From NCBI GenBank assembly GCA_039192165.1, contig JBCCXD010000006.1:253810-317809 (forward strand): a stretch of 64,000 bases of DNA, read 5' to 3'. The position numbers were made by a program, and so were the translations under genes. Under the pieces are notes generated by a model that worked only from the letters and a program-made list of their open reading frames with translations, had not been told where the DNA came from and searched no databases. Below are positions 1 to 7,355 of this stretch, piece after piece. Origin of the DNA: Dinoroseobacter sp039192165 (lineage in GTDB: Bacteria; Pseudomonadota; Alphaproteobacteria; Rhodobacterales; Rhodobacteraceae). Every line of letters begins with the position of its first letter. The stretch's first letter is position 1.

Positions 1-18
1 AACAGCTGCAAGACACTC

Positions 19-36
19 TTGTATACTTTTGTATAC
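19..36. promoter_or_regulatory. Tandem TTGTATAC sites, possible GntR-type operator
   Basis: TTGTATAC occurs at 19-26 and again at 29-36, ten bases apart, each containing the palindrome GTATAC. GntR/FCD-family regulators bind short palindromes of this general type (family knowledge). Which gene is controlled cannot be told, because the site lies at the window edge, 352 bases before the first gene. Confidence 0.3.
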
Positions 37-387
37 ACTCTTCGCGAAACTTCAAGCGATGCTGTTGCGACAAACTGCCCGAACCCGAAAAAAAGACGGC
101 GCGCGCACCGAGCCCCGCTGCGTTTGATTAGCAATTGGGCTGGTGGCTTTCGGATCAAGCAGCGCAAAATGAATTGGAACGTGTTCCAGGTCACTTCCAA
201 AGCTCTCGCTCCACGCTGAGCGATCTGCTCCATCCCCAAGATATGGCGGCTCTCTTGGACTTTAGCTATACCGTACCAAAGCGGGCATGCGCTGTAACAA
301 CATGCCAAACCGAAAGATAAACCACCTGATGGTCCGGATCGCCTGCTTAGTCCTGCGCGACCGCACGAGAGTACAAAGGCCCCATAG
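37..387. other. Leader region without a supportable gene
   Basis: No open frame here has gene-like composition or a ribosome binding site. It probably holds the promoter and 5' leader of the permease gene that begins at 388. Nothing else was recognised. Confidence 0.5.
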
Positions 388-2217
388 ATGACTGAAGATG
401 CGGCTTTTGTCTTTGCATTGATCGGAATTGCAGGAGCCATGATGGCCAGCAACCGGGTGCGATATGATCTCGTTGCGATCATCGTGGTCGTCGCGCTTAT
501 CGTTTCTGGCATTTTGAGCAGCGATCAGGCGCTGGCCGGGTTCGGGAGTCCGGTCGTTATCATGGTGGCCGCATTGCTGATCGTTGGTGAAATGCTGGAC
601 CGAACTGGTATTGCACACAGTATCGGAAATCAGATCCTTCGCTACGGTGGCAATAGCGAGACCAGACTATTGGTGTATCTCATGGTCGGTGCGGCATTGC
701 TCGGCTGTGTGATGAGCTCAACCGCAATTGTCGCTATTTTTATCCCGATAATTCTGCGGATTGCTGCAAATACAGGTCTCTCGCAATCCCGTTTGCTGTT
801 GCCAATGTCCTATGCAGCGCTGATCAGTGGCATGCTCACCCTCATCGCGACACCGCCTAACCTCGTGGTCAGTGATAGCCTGAGTGAAAATGGCTATGAG
901 CCGCTAGGATTCTTCAGCTTCTTTCCCATCGGTCTGGTCGCTCTGGTCGTTGCAATCGTCTACATGCTTGTGTTTGGTCTGCGTCTGCTCTCCGGGGGTG
1001 CAACTGAAGAGCAGGCGAATGGCAATACCGCGCAGACAGACGATCGAAACCTTCCAGCCGTTAAGCTCTTGGAGCCTTTTGGGCTGATCGAGAAATTCCA
1101 CCTTTTGGAAGTCACGCAGCGCACGCAGACCAGCCTCGAGACGGTCTTCAAAGACATCAACGCACGCATCCTCGCACGCAGGCGTCCCTCGAAACCCCGA
1201 ACGAAGGCCGATGCCTTTGTTCCGGAAATGGAGCTCGTGCCCGGCGACCAGTTGCTGGTTGTGGGCGATGCAGACGAGATGGAAAAACTCGCCGAACTTG
1301 CAGCTTTCCGGGTCGTTGGCCAAGTCCGGGAACGCACGTCTGACTGGGATGGTTCAATCGGGATCGCAGATATTCTTATCCATCCGGAAGCGCGCATCAT
1401 CGGTGAAACGGTCCGAGATTTTGGCTTTCGCAGCCGATACGGTGTCGACGTGTTGAGCGTTTTGCGCGGCGAACACCCACTTGAAGAGCCGTTTGATACC
1501 GCGCTGCGCGCGGGAGACAGGCTGATGGTGGCCGGTCCGCTGAAGGAAATCGACAGTCTCAGCGCGCGAAACCATGATTTCGTTCTCCTTAACATCCCGA
1601 AAGAGCGGGCGGATGCGCCACTCGAACCGGGAAAATATTTGACATCGCTCGCGATTCTGACGGGGATGGTCCTGCTCAGCATATCGGGCCTTGTGCCGGT
1701 GGTTGTGGCGGTTCTCGTTGCGGCAACTGCGGCTATTCTTTTTGGGACTATTTCCGCGGAAAGGGCCTATCGAGCTATTCACTGGAGCAGCATTGTCCTT
1801 GTCGCCGGAATGTTGCCCCTCGCAGATGCTCTCCAAAGCACAGGGGGCGCAGATGTGGTTGTCGATGCCATGCTTTCCATCGTGGGCGACTCCGGTCCGA
1901 GTGTGATGATGGCGACGCTCTTTCTTGTAACCGCAGCGCTTGGATTGGTTTTGTCCAATACAGCCTCAGCTGTGTTGGTTGCGCCAATTGCGATTACCGC
2001 GGCAGAAACTCTGGGCTACTCCCCCTATCCCTTCGCTATCTGCGTTCTAATCTCAGCGTCCGCCGCTTTCTCTACGCCTGTGTCCACGCCCGTGGTTACA
2101 CTCGTAGTTGCACCGGGTGGCTACAGGTTTGCAGACTTTCTGAAAATCGGACTGCCCCTCACGTTCTTAATCGGGGTAGTTACCGTGCTGATCACACCGC
2201 TGATCTTTCCACTATAG
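388..2217 (+). CDS. SLC13-family permease with RCK_C (TrkA-C) domains
   Basis: This is a 609-residue inner-membrane transporter. Hydrophobic helices cover about residues 1-210 and 415-609. A soluble middle of about 200 residues holds two TrkA-C/RCK_C-like modules (roughly 228-312 and 313-396, both with the 'L.PGD.L.V.G' type motif). The 'SNTASAVLVAPIA' motif near residue 525 and 'STPVSTPVV' near 570 fit the repeated SNT-like signature of SLC13/DASS transporters. This architecture is common in bacteria and is often annotated as sulfate or dicarboxylate permease; the substrate cannot be told here. It stands alone and is convergent with the DUF1772 gene. Confidence 0.85.
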   Translation: MTEDAAFVFALIGIAGAMMASNRVRYDLVAIIVVVALIVSGILSSDQALAGFGSPVVIMVAALLIVGEMLDRTGIAHSIGNQILRYGGNSETRLLVYLMVGAALLGCVMSSTAIVAIFIPIILRIAANTGLSQSRLLLPMSYAALISGMLTLIATPPNLVVSDSLSENGYEPLGFFSFFPIGLVALVVAIVYMLVFGLRLLSGGATEEQANGNTAQTDDRNLPAVKLLEPFGLIEKFHLLEVTQRTQTSLETVFKDINARILARRRPSKPRTKADAFVPEMELVPGDQLLVVGDADEMEKLAELAAFRVVGQVRERTSDWDGSIGIADILIHPEARIIGETVRDFGFRSRYGVDVLSVLRGEHPLEEPFDTALRAGDRLMVAGPLKEIDSLSARNHDFVLLNIPKERADAPLEPGKYLTSLAILTGMVLLSISGLVPVVVAVLVAATAAILFGTISAERAYRAIHWSSIVLVAGMLPLADALQSTGGADVVVDAMLSIVGDSGPSVMMATLFLVTAALGLVLSNTASAVLVAPIAITAAETLGYSPYPFAICVLISASAAFSTPVSTPVVTLVVAPGGYRFADFLKIGLPLTFLIGVVTVLITPLIFPL

Positions 2218-2354
2218 GGGACCTCCAAGCCAACCACCGGGACAGTGGCTAAAAGCCGTAGTGCAGATCAGCAAACGCTTGGTCGTTCTATTCTGCGCCG
2301 CCGCATGCACAGCATTGCTGGGCACCTGGAGCGCTCGGCTGGATCGGAATACGA

Positions 2355-2828
2355 TCAAACAAAAAGCAGCAGAGCGGCGGACAACGCCGCGGCGCCGCTC
2401 CGCACAGAGTTCCAGAATGTCCAGCGTGGAAGATAGGTTTCAAACCAGTATGAGCGGGTCTCTTTTGAATTGAGCTCCATACCGGCGAATGCCTCGTTCA
2501 TCGGGACATTGAACACGATCGTGACGCCAAAGCAGCCAACAAGGTAGACCAACGCGGCAAGCAGGACCAAGGCGCCTTCTTGTCCCTCTAGTGCGACCCA
2601 GGCGTATCCCGCCAGAAAGACAGAAACTCCGGACATTCCCAGAAAGAGCGCCATAAATATCCAGCGAAAGACCTCTCGGTTGATGATCTGCATAGCTTCT
2701 GCCCCGCCGTTGCCCTCCGTAGAGGCCAGCGACCGCATGATGAAATCAGAAAAAGCAAGGAATACACCGGCCACAAGCGCGTAGGCAAGAACCGAGAACT
2801 GCACAAGAAGGAAGAGAAGGTTAGACAT
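2355..2828 (-). CDS. DUF1772 (anthrone oxygenase-like) membrane protein
   Basis: This 157-residue protein has four hydrophobic segments. The 'FNVPMNEAF' motif and the late W.F.NSVRS segment ('WTFWNSVRSGAAALSAALL') are typical of DUF1772/anthrone-oxygenase-like proteins. The ATG at 2826-2828 was chosen because upstream residues are low-complexity arginine-rich sequence unlike the family. It lies 56 bases behind the NAD(P)-binding protein gene on the same strand, so the two are probably co-transcribed. A GC-rich inverted repeat (GGCGGGC/GCCCGCC, about 2854-2877) sits between them and may reduce expression of this second gene. The function is unknown beyond family assignment. Confidence 0.75.
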   Translation of the reverse strand: MSNLLFLLVQFSVLAYALVAGVFLAFSDFIMRSLASTEGNGGAEAMQIINREVFRWIFMALFLGMSGVSVFLAGYAWVALEGQEGALVLLAALVYLVGCFGVTIVFNVPMNEAFAGMELNSKETRSYWFETYLPRWTFWNSVRSGAAALSAALLLFV

Positions 2829-2884
2829 CTGATAAGTCCTTTGGCGAAAGTTGCGGCGGGCGCCGAGGCGGCCCGCCTTTGGGG

Positions 2885-3712
2885 TCAGGCCGCGGTAGAC
2901 CACGCGCCGGAGGCGGCTGCGGTTGCGGCGTAGTCTGCAAAGTCTCTTGCTGGGCGACCGAGCGCCTGCACAACACCATCGCAGACTTGAGCGTTGCGCC
3001 CATCGAGTGTCTCACGCGCGATCGCCGTGAACACATCAGCAACAAATTCGCCACCGGCAGCTGCTACGTTGGCGTGAAAGTCCTCGAACGTAATCGGAAT
3101 ATGCTGGATCGGCCGACCAATTGCGGCGCTCAGCGTTTCTGCCATTTCGGCAAAGCTCATCAAACGCGGGCCGGTCACCTCATAAAGGCGACCTTTGTGA
3201 TTATTTTCTGTCAACGCGGCGACGACCACATCCGCGATATCGTCGATATCAATGATCGGTTCTTTAATCATGCCGCCTGGCATGGGCAGAACACCGGCCA
3301 GGATCGGATCCCGCAGATACCCCTCAGAATAGTTCTGCGCAAACCAGGATGCGCGCACAAGCGTGAAATCTATGCCAGACGCGCGCACCGCTTCTTCGCC
3401 AAGTCGCGCATGATGTTCTCCGCGGCCTGACAAAAGAACGATGTGTTTCAGCCCTTCGTTTTTCGCGACAGAACAGAATGCTGCGACCTTCTCCACAGCG
3501 CCGGGAAAAGCGAGATCCGGGAAGTAGGTGACATACGCACGCTCGGTCCCGTGCACGGCCGGTGCCCAGGTTTTCGGATCGTCCCAGTCAAAAGGAATTG
3601 GGGCATGCCGTGTGCCATGACGTACGGCGTGGCCCTTGGCCTCGAGACGGGCGGCGACGCGTGAGCCAGTCTTTCCGGTTGCCCCTATGACAAGAATGGG
3701 TGTGCTGAACAT
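2885..3712 (-). CDS. NmrA-like NAD(P)-binding oxidoreductase
   Basis: This 275-residue protein is an atypical SDR of the NmrA/QorB type. It begins with the Rossmann dinucleotide loop 'VIGATGKTGSRVAARL' (residues 6-21). It lacks a clear YxxxK catalytic pair, as is usual for this group, which often act as redox sensors or quinone/azo-type reductases. The ATG at 3710-3712 is preceded by AAGGAG seven to eight bases away, which fixes the start. It is the first gene of a pair with DUF1772. It carries the same upstream motif as the DUF1330 gene (3781-3818), so both are probably controlled by the neighbouring AraC regulator. Confidence 0.8.
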   Translation of the reverse strand: MFSTPILVIGATGKTGSRVAARLEAKGHAVRHGTRHAPIPFDWDDPKTWAPAVHGTERAYVTYFPDLAFPGAVEKVAAFCSVAKNEGLKHIVLLSGRGEHHARLGEEAVRASGIDFTLVRASWFAQNYSEGYLRDPILAGVLPMPGGMIKEPIIDIDDIADVVVAALTENNHKGRLYEVTGPRLMSFAEMAETLSAAIGRPIQHIPITFEDFHANVAAAGGEFVADVFTAIARETLDGRNAQVCDGVVQALGRPARDFADYAATAAASGAWSTAA

Positions 3713-3780
3713 TTTGGATCTCCTTGCGTTTATTGCGATGTGTCGATGTGCACGGAGTAGCCAAGCAGGCCGTCTTCGGT

Positions 3781-3818
3781 CTTGACAGTCGCTGCCAGAG
3801 CTTTGACCGACGCGGCCA
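3781..3818 (-). promoter_or_regulatory. Putative AraC-regulator operator upstream of NmrA-like gene
   Basis: Read on the minus strand, this 38-bp element has the form TGGCC-N5-GGTCAAA-R-CTCTG-N9-GTCAAG. It ends 68 bases before the start codon. The element at 4254-4291 in front of DUF1330 matches it at 27 of 38 positions and lies at almost the same distance (69 bases) from its start. Between element and gene, both promoters also share TCGATRTGCAC (plus strand, 3743-3753 and 4213-4223). The long, asymmetric arrangement of repeated TGGCC/GGTCAA blocks suits a dimeric AraC-type activator. Binding is inferred, not shown. Confidence 0.6.
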
Positions 3819-3844
3819 GCAACAAGTGTCTGCGCCAAACAATA

Positions 3845-3873
3845 AAGAGGCGCTGGTCCTCCCAGCGCCTCTT
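3845..3873 (-). terminator. Intrinsic terminator after DUF1330 gene
   Basis: A perfect 12-bp stem is formed by 3845-3856 and 3862-3873 with a 5-base loop. On the minus strand it is followed by a U-rich run (TTTATTGTTT). It lies 24 bases past the stop codon of the minus-strand DUF1330 gene and separates that transcript from the NmrA promoter. Confidence 0.8.
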
Positions 3874-3896
3874 GCGGCTAAGACTGTGGTTTTGGT

Positions 3897-4184
3897 TCAG
3901 GCCGCCTCAAAGAGTGCAAACTCCATCTGCGCGGCGGATGCTCGGAGATCGGTGAGCGCCTTGTACTCGGGCGAATGGTACCAGCTTTGCGCAGCGTCGA
4001 GACTGGGAAAGCGCACAACCGCCACATTCGGGCCGGACCGTTGGCCCAGAAGGGTTTCGGCAAGCGCGCCTTTGAACACAAACTCGCCCCCATGCGCAGT
4101 AAGAGTTGGGCCCGCAGCTTCGGCATAGTCTTGCATGCGTTCTGCGTCCAGAATGGTGAAGTTTGCGATAAGAAATGCGGTCAT
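3897..4184 (-). CDS. DUF1330 family protein
   Basis: This 95-residue single-domain protein has the ferredoxin-like dimeric alpha/beta fold expected of DUF1330 ('TAFLIANFTILD', 'YAEAAGPTLTAHGGEFVFKG', 'SWYHSPEYKAL'). The start at 4184 is supported by GGAGGTTCC directly upstream. It forms its own transcript, bounded by the operator motif at 4254-4291 and the terminator at 3845-3873. It lies just downstream of the AraC regulator. DUF1330 proteins have no settled biochemical role; several are found near oxidoreductases. A second, distinct DUF1330 gene is at 15019. Confidence 0.85.
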   Translation of the reverse strand: MTAFLIANFTILDAERMQDYAEAAGPTLTAHGGEFVFKGALAETLLGQRSGPNVAVVRFPSLDAAQSWYHSPEYKALTDLRASAAQMEFALFEAA

Positions 4185-4253
4185 TGGAACCTCCATTGCG
4201 ACCTGAGATGTTTCGATATGCACAATCGTTTTCGCAGGTGCGCAGGGAGAGCG

Positions 4254-4291
4254 CTTGACCGCGCCGGTCAGAGTTTTGACCAATCTGGCCA
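4254..4291 (-). promoter_or_regulatory. Putative AraC-regulator operator upstream of DUF1330
   Basis: This is the second copy of the 38-bp motif seen at 3781-3818 (minus strand: TGGCC, N5, GGTCAAA, R, CTCTG, N9, GTCAAG). Its first 12 bases also match the plus-strand sequence at 5333-5344 beside the AraC gene. It lies between the stop of the AraC gene (4299) and the DUF1330 start. The last GTCAAG is 69 bases from the ATG. Confidence 0.6.
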
Positions 4292-4298
4292 AGTTTGA

Positions 4299-5303
4299 TC
4301 AGGGGGCGTTGGTGGATTTTCGGTAGCTTGCGGGCGTGGTGCCCATCCAGCGCTTGAAGGCCCTTGTAAAAGAACTTTGCTCCGAGAACCCGGTGAGAAA
4401 CGCTATTTCCGCCAGGGAATGCGCTTCATCGCGAAGCAGACCCTCGGCAAGTTCGCGACGGGTCTCCTCCGTCAGCGTTTGGAAACTGACGCCGTGATCC
4501 GATAGGCGACGGTGGAAAGACCGGACACTGAAGCCAAGGTCGCGGGCGATGTCGGCCATATTTGGGGCTCCCGCGCTGAGCGACTGCGCTATCGCATTCT
4601 TCGCTTGTCCGACAACCGTCACGTCATCCGGCAAGGCCGAAAGCTCAGCATCAAGTTGGGAGACAAGGTATCTTGAAATGCCGTCGTCACCGAGCTTGTT
4701 GGGTTGTTCCAGAGATGCACGAGATAAAAGTAGACCATCATACCGCGCGTCGAATTCGACCTGACAGTCAAAAAACTCTTGGTGATGCGAGACCGTTTTG
4801 GGCTTTGAATGCTGGATGAAGGCTTTCAGCGGGGAAAACGGCACTGGGCAAACCTGCCGGGCAAGGGACACCGTGGCGATCAGGGTGGTCTCGTTAGAAA
4901 GGCGCATACCCAGGCGTTTTGGGCCATCACGGTGAACGAGATAGAGCATGCCTTCCGGAACAGGGCGCAGTTCATAAGCTACAACGGAAGTCCACAGCCG
5001 TGCATAACGCTCTACTCTGGAGAACGATCCCAGCAAATCCGGAGCGGCCTTCCAGGCAAGTCCAAGCGCGCCATACTCGTTACACCGCATGGACGCACCG
5101 ACCTTCACCGGAAGCGCCGTAACGTCCATTTGCTCAGCCAGACTTTCGACCATCGCGTAATAAGCGTCTGACGAAATCATCTCTTTTGGGTCCCAGGGTC
5201 CATCCGGATCGAGGCCTACAGACGACAAAGCCGCGTGGGCATCCACCGCTTCGGTTGCGGCAGCAACCATCTTGCGCGCGAAGAGAGACGTTATCTGACC
5301 CAT
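4299..5303 (-). CDS. AraC-family transcriptional regulator
   Basis: This 334-residue regulator has a long N-terminal ligand-binding region of the Arabinose_bd type used by OruR/ArgR-like members (about residues 20-210). A C-terminal pair of helix-turn-helix motifs (about 235-330) includes 'MADIARDLGFSVRSFHRRL' and 'SLAEIAFLTGFSEQSSFTRAFKRW', the second being the classic AraC signature. Such regulators usually activate transcription from tandem asymmetric sites. The repeated 38-bp motif before the NmrA and DUF1330 genes and a related site upstream of this gene make those its likely targets. The inducer is unknown. Confidence 0.9.
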   Translation of the reverse strand: MGQITSLFARKMVAAATEAVDAHAALSSVGLDPDGPWDPKEMISSDAYYAMVESLAEQMDVTALPVKVGASMRCNEYGALGLAWKAAPDLLGSFSRVERYARLWTSVVAYELRPVPEGMLYLVHRDGPKRLGMRLSNETTLIATVSLARQVCPVPFSPLKAFIQHSKPKTVSHHQEFFDCQVEFDARYDGLLLSRASLEQPNKLGDDGISRYLVSQLDAELSALPDDVTVVGQAKNAIAQSLSAGAPNMADIARDLGFSVRSFHRRLSDHGVSFQTLTEETRRELAEGLLRDEAHSLAEIAFLTGFSEQSSFTRAFKRWMGTTPASYRKSTNAP

Positions 5304-5314
5304 CCGGAGTTACT

Positions 5315-5370
5315 AATTCCTGGACCAGGAATTGGCCAGATTGGCCTGAAACTGTTTGCGGCTGGCCATG
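5315..5370. promoter_or_regulatory. Control region of the AraC regulator: palindrome plus half-conserved operator
   Basis: A perfect 9-1-9 palindrome, AATTCCTGG-A-CCAGGAATT, lies at 5315-5333, 12 bases before the AraC start codon. It runs directly into TTGGCCAGATTGG (5332-5344), which matches the start of the operator before DUF1330 base for base. A further TGGCC block follows at 5363-5367. This may be an autoregulatory site. The palindrome itself does not recur at the other two sites, so it may bind a different protein or lie in the mRNA leader. Confidence 0.45.
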
Positions 5371-5526
5371 TGCCGATTTTCAGTTTGGCGTCTGCGTAGA
5401 TCCGGTTTCAGTACAGCTCTGCACGATGGCAATGGCCCCGACCAACGCTTGAACGCAACTGGCAAAAATTCCTGAAAATCACAGTTAACCTACCAAAACG
5501 AGGTTAATACGTGCGACCAAGCACCT

Positions 5527-6432
5527 ATGGCGCGATTCACACTCGATCAAATGAGAACATTTCTGACCGTGGTACGATTGGGCGGTCTGCGCCGCGCGTC
5601 GGCAGCGTTGGGGCTGACCCAGCCTGCCATCACTGCCCGGATCAAGAACTTGGAGGGGGCTCTGGCCTGTGACTTGTTCGAACGCACATCGGGTGGCTTG
5701 AAACTCACAAAACGCGGCGAGCTGTTGCTTGCCCATGCGGAAAAGTTCGAACACCTGGTCGAACTGGTCGAGCGCGATGTGGTCGATCCGGCCGGCGTGG
5801 AAGGACGATTGCGGGTCGGCGCGTCAGAAACAGTGGCGCAATGCTGGTTGCCTGAATTGGTCTCGCAACTCCACGCGGTTTACCCCCGGGTCGAAATCGA
5901 ATTGAAAGTCGATGTATCTCTTGATCTGCGAGCGGCTTTGCTGAACCGAGAGATTGATCTTGCGATTTTGCTTGGCCCTATTTCCGAGTACTCAACCGAC
6001 AATATCGTTTTGCCCGGGTTTGATCTCGCCTGGTACACGTCAGCGCAGAGCGACCCCGATCTCTGCGCAGGGGACCTGTTGCGGCGGCCGGTCTTGAGCT
6101 ACGCGCGAAACACGCGACCGTTTCGGGAGCTGAAGGAGCAATTGTTTGAGCGGCTGGGACCAGATGCAGCGCTTTTTCCATCCTCTTCGTTGTCAGCATG
6201 CTTCCGGTTGGTTGAGGCAGATATGGGCGTTGCAGCATTGCCGAAGGCGCTGGGGCAGGAATACGTCCGGGCCGGTCGCATACGCGAATTTGATCCGGGA
6301 TGGGTGCCTGGCCCACTTCTGTTCACAGCTTCATTTCTGAGGGAACCTAAAAGCCATCTGAATGAAACCGCGGCCAGGCTTGCGCTTAAGGTTGCCGAAA
6401 GACATGCAGAACTTGAAAAAGCATCAAAATAA
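5527..6432 (+). CDS. LysR-family transcriptional regulator
   Basis: This 301-residue LTTR has an N-terminal winged helix-turn-helix ('LDQMRTFLTVVRLGGLRRASAALGLTQPAITARIKNLE', residues 5-42) and a periplasmic-binding-protein-like effector domain (about 90-295). It lies in tandem, not divergent, with the operon that begins 76 bases downstream. The palindrome in that gap (6436-6460) is the obvious candidate binding site. The regulator probably senses the substrate of the hydro-lyase/TRAP/PxpBC operon, a 5-oxoproline- or D-amino-acid-like compound by inference from the genes. Confidence 0.88.
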   Translation: MARFTLDQMRTFLTVVRLGGLRRASAALGLTQPAITARIKNLEGALACDLFERTSGGLKLTKRGELLLAHAEKFEHLVELVERDVVDPAGVEGRLRVGASETVAQCWLPELVSQLHAVYPRVEIELKVDVSLDLRAALLNREIDLAILLGPISEYSTDNIVLPGFDLAWYTSAQSDPDLCAGDLLRRPVLSYARNTRPFRELKEQLFERLGPDAALFPSSSLSACFRLVEADMGVAALPKALGQEYVRAGRIREFDPGWVPGPLLFTASFLREPKSHLNETAARLALKVAERHAELEKASK

Positions 6433-6435
6433 TCT

Positions 6436-6460
6436 ATCGATTTTGGTAAATTTAATCGAT
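6436..6460. promoter_or_regulatory. Interrupted palindrome, likely LysR operator
   Basis: ATCGATT (6436-6442) and AATCGAT (6454-6460) form an inverted repeat with an 11-base AT-rich spacer. It lies between the LysR stop codon and the GTG start of the hydro-lyase gene. The T-N11-A type geometry fits LTTR sites. Another TCGATTTGATTTTATAG run follows and may hold the promoter. Confidence 0.5.
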
Positions 6461-6508
6461 TTGATTTTATAGCCTTGTTACCTCACCCTCTGGTAAAACA
6501 GAGGATGC

Positions 6509-7336
6509 GTGGTTTTGTACGAAGCTCTCAAGACAAGTCTTTTGAAGGACGTGCGAGCCGCGATCCGCAGCGGCGCTTACCATTCCCACACGGCCGGGCT
6601 GGGACGCGGGTACCTTCAGGCGAACCTGGCGATAATGCCGGAAAAATACGCGCTTGATTTCATGCGCTACTGTCAGCGCAACCCGAAGCCCTGTCCGCTG
6701 ACCGGAGTCTCCGATACCGGCAATCCGCGGATGTTCACACTGGGCCAAGACATCGACATTCGCACCGATGTGCCAGCCTACAATCTGTACCGCGATGGGC
6801 ATCTCTCAGATACTGTCGAAGACATTCGGGATATCTGGCGTGATGACTTCGTGGCGTTCGCACTTGGGTGTTCTTTCACATTTGAGCACGCCCTGCAAAA
6901 GGCCGGCCTCAGTCTTTGGCATATCGAAAACGACAAGACTGTCCCCATGTTCCGGTCAAGCATCGAAACAGTCCAGGCCGGACCGTTTCGGGGGGAAATG
7001 GTGGTCTCGATGCGGGCGATTCCGACACACCGCGTCGAAGAAGCCGTGCAGATTTCACGGCGTTTTCCGCTGGCCCATGGCGGACCGGTGCATTGGGGCA
7101 ATCCGGCAGAAATTGGCATCCGCGATATCATGCGCCCGGACTGGGGGGATGCGGCGCCCGTTCCCGCAAACCATGTTCCTGTGTTCTGGGCCTGCGGGGT
7201 TACGCCACAAGTCGCTCTGGAAGCCGCGCAGATGCCGATTTGCATTACTCACAAGCCAGGACACATGCTGATTACCGACGTTGCAGAAGACGCCGAAGTT
7301 CCGGTGCTAACCCCGAAAATCGAAGAATTCCAATAG
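6509..7336 (+). CDS. DUF1445 hydro-lyase / D-glutamate cyclase family protein
   Basis: This 275-residue protein belongs to the DUF1445 family (bacterial YcsI, domain of mitochondrial D-glutamate cyclase). Conserved stretches include 'GLGRGYLQANLAIMP', 'CPLTGVSDTGNP', 'FALGCSFTFEHAL', 'RAIPTHRVEEAVQISRRFP' and 'CITHKPGHMLITD'. The mammalian relative interconverts D-glutamate and 5-oxo-D-proline; bacterial members are annotated as putative hydro-lyases. The start is GTG, preceded by AGAGG at a five-base spacing. It is the first gene of an operon with a TRAP transporter, DUF2848, PxpB and PxpC, so a role in 5-oxoproline or related lactam metabolism is a reasonable inference. Confidence 0.85.
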   Translation: MVLYEALKTSLLKDVRAAIRSGAYHSHTAGLGRGYLQANLAIMPEKYALDFMRYCQRNPKPCPLTGVSDTGNPRMFTLGQDIDIRTDVPAYNLYRDGHLSDTVEDIRDIWRDDFVAFALGCSFTFEHALQKAGLSLWHIENDKTVPMFRSSIETVQAGPFRGEMVVSMRAIPTHRVEEAVQISRRFPLAHGGPVHWGNPAEIGIRDIMRPDWGDAAPVPANHVPVFWACGVTPQVALEAAQMPICITHKPGHMLITDVAEDAEVPVLTPKIEEFQ

Positions 7337-7355
7337 GTCCAATAAGGAGAGTCCC

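Noticed and set aside
960..1682. 240-residue minus-strand frame inside the SLC13 permease gene
   Set aside because: It is a Ser/Arg-rich shadow frame antisense to the RCK_C region of a clear transporter gene.
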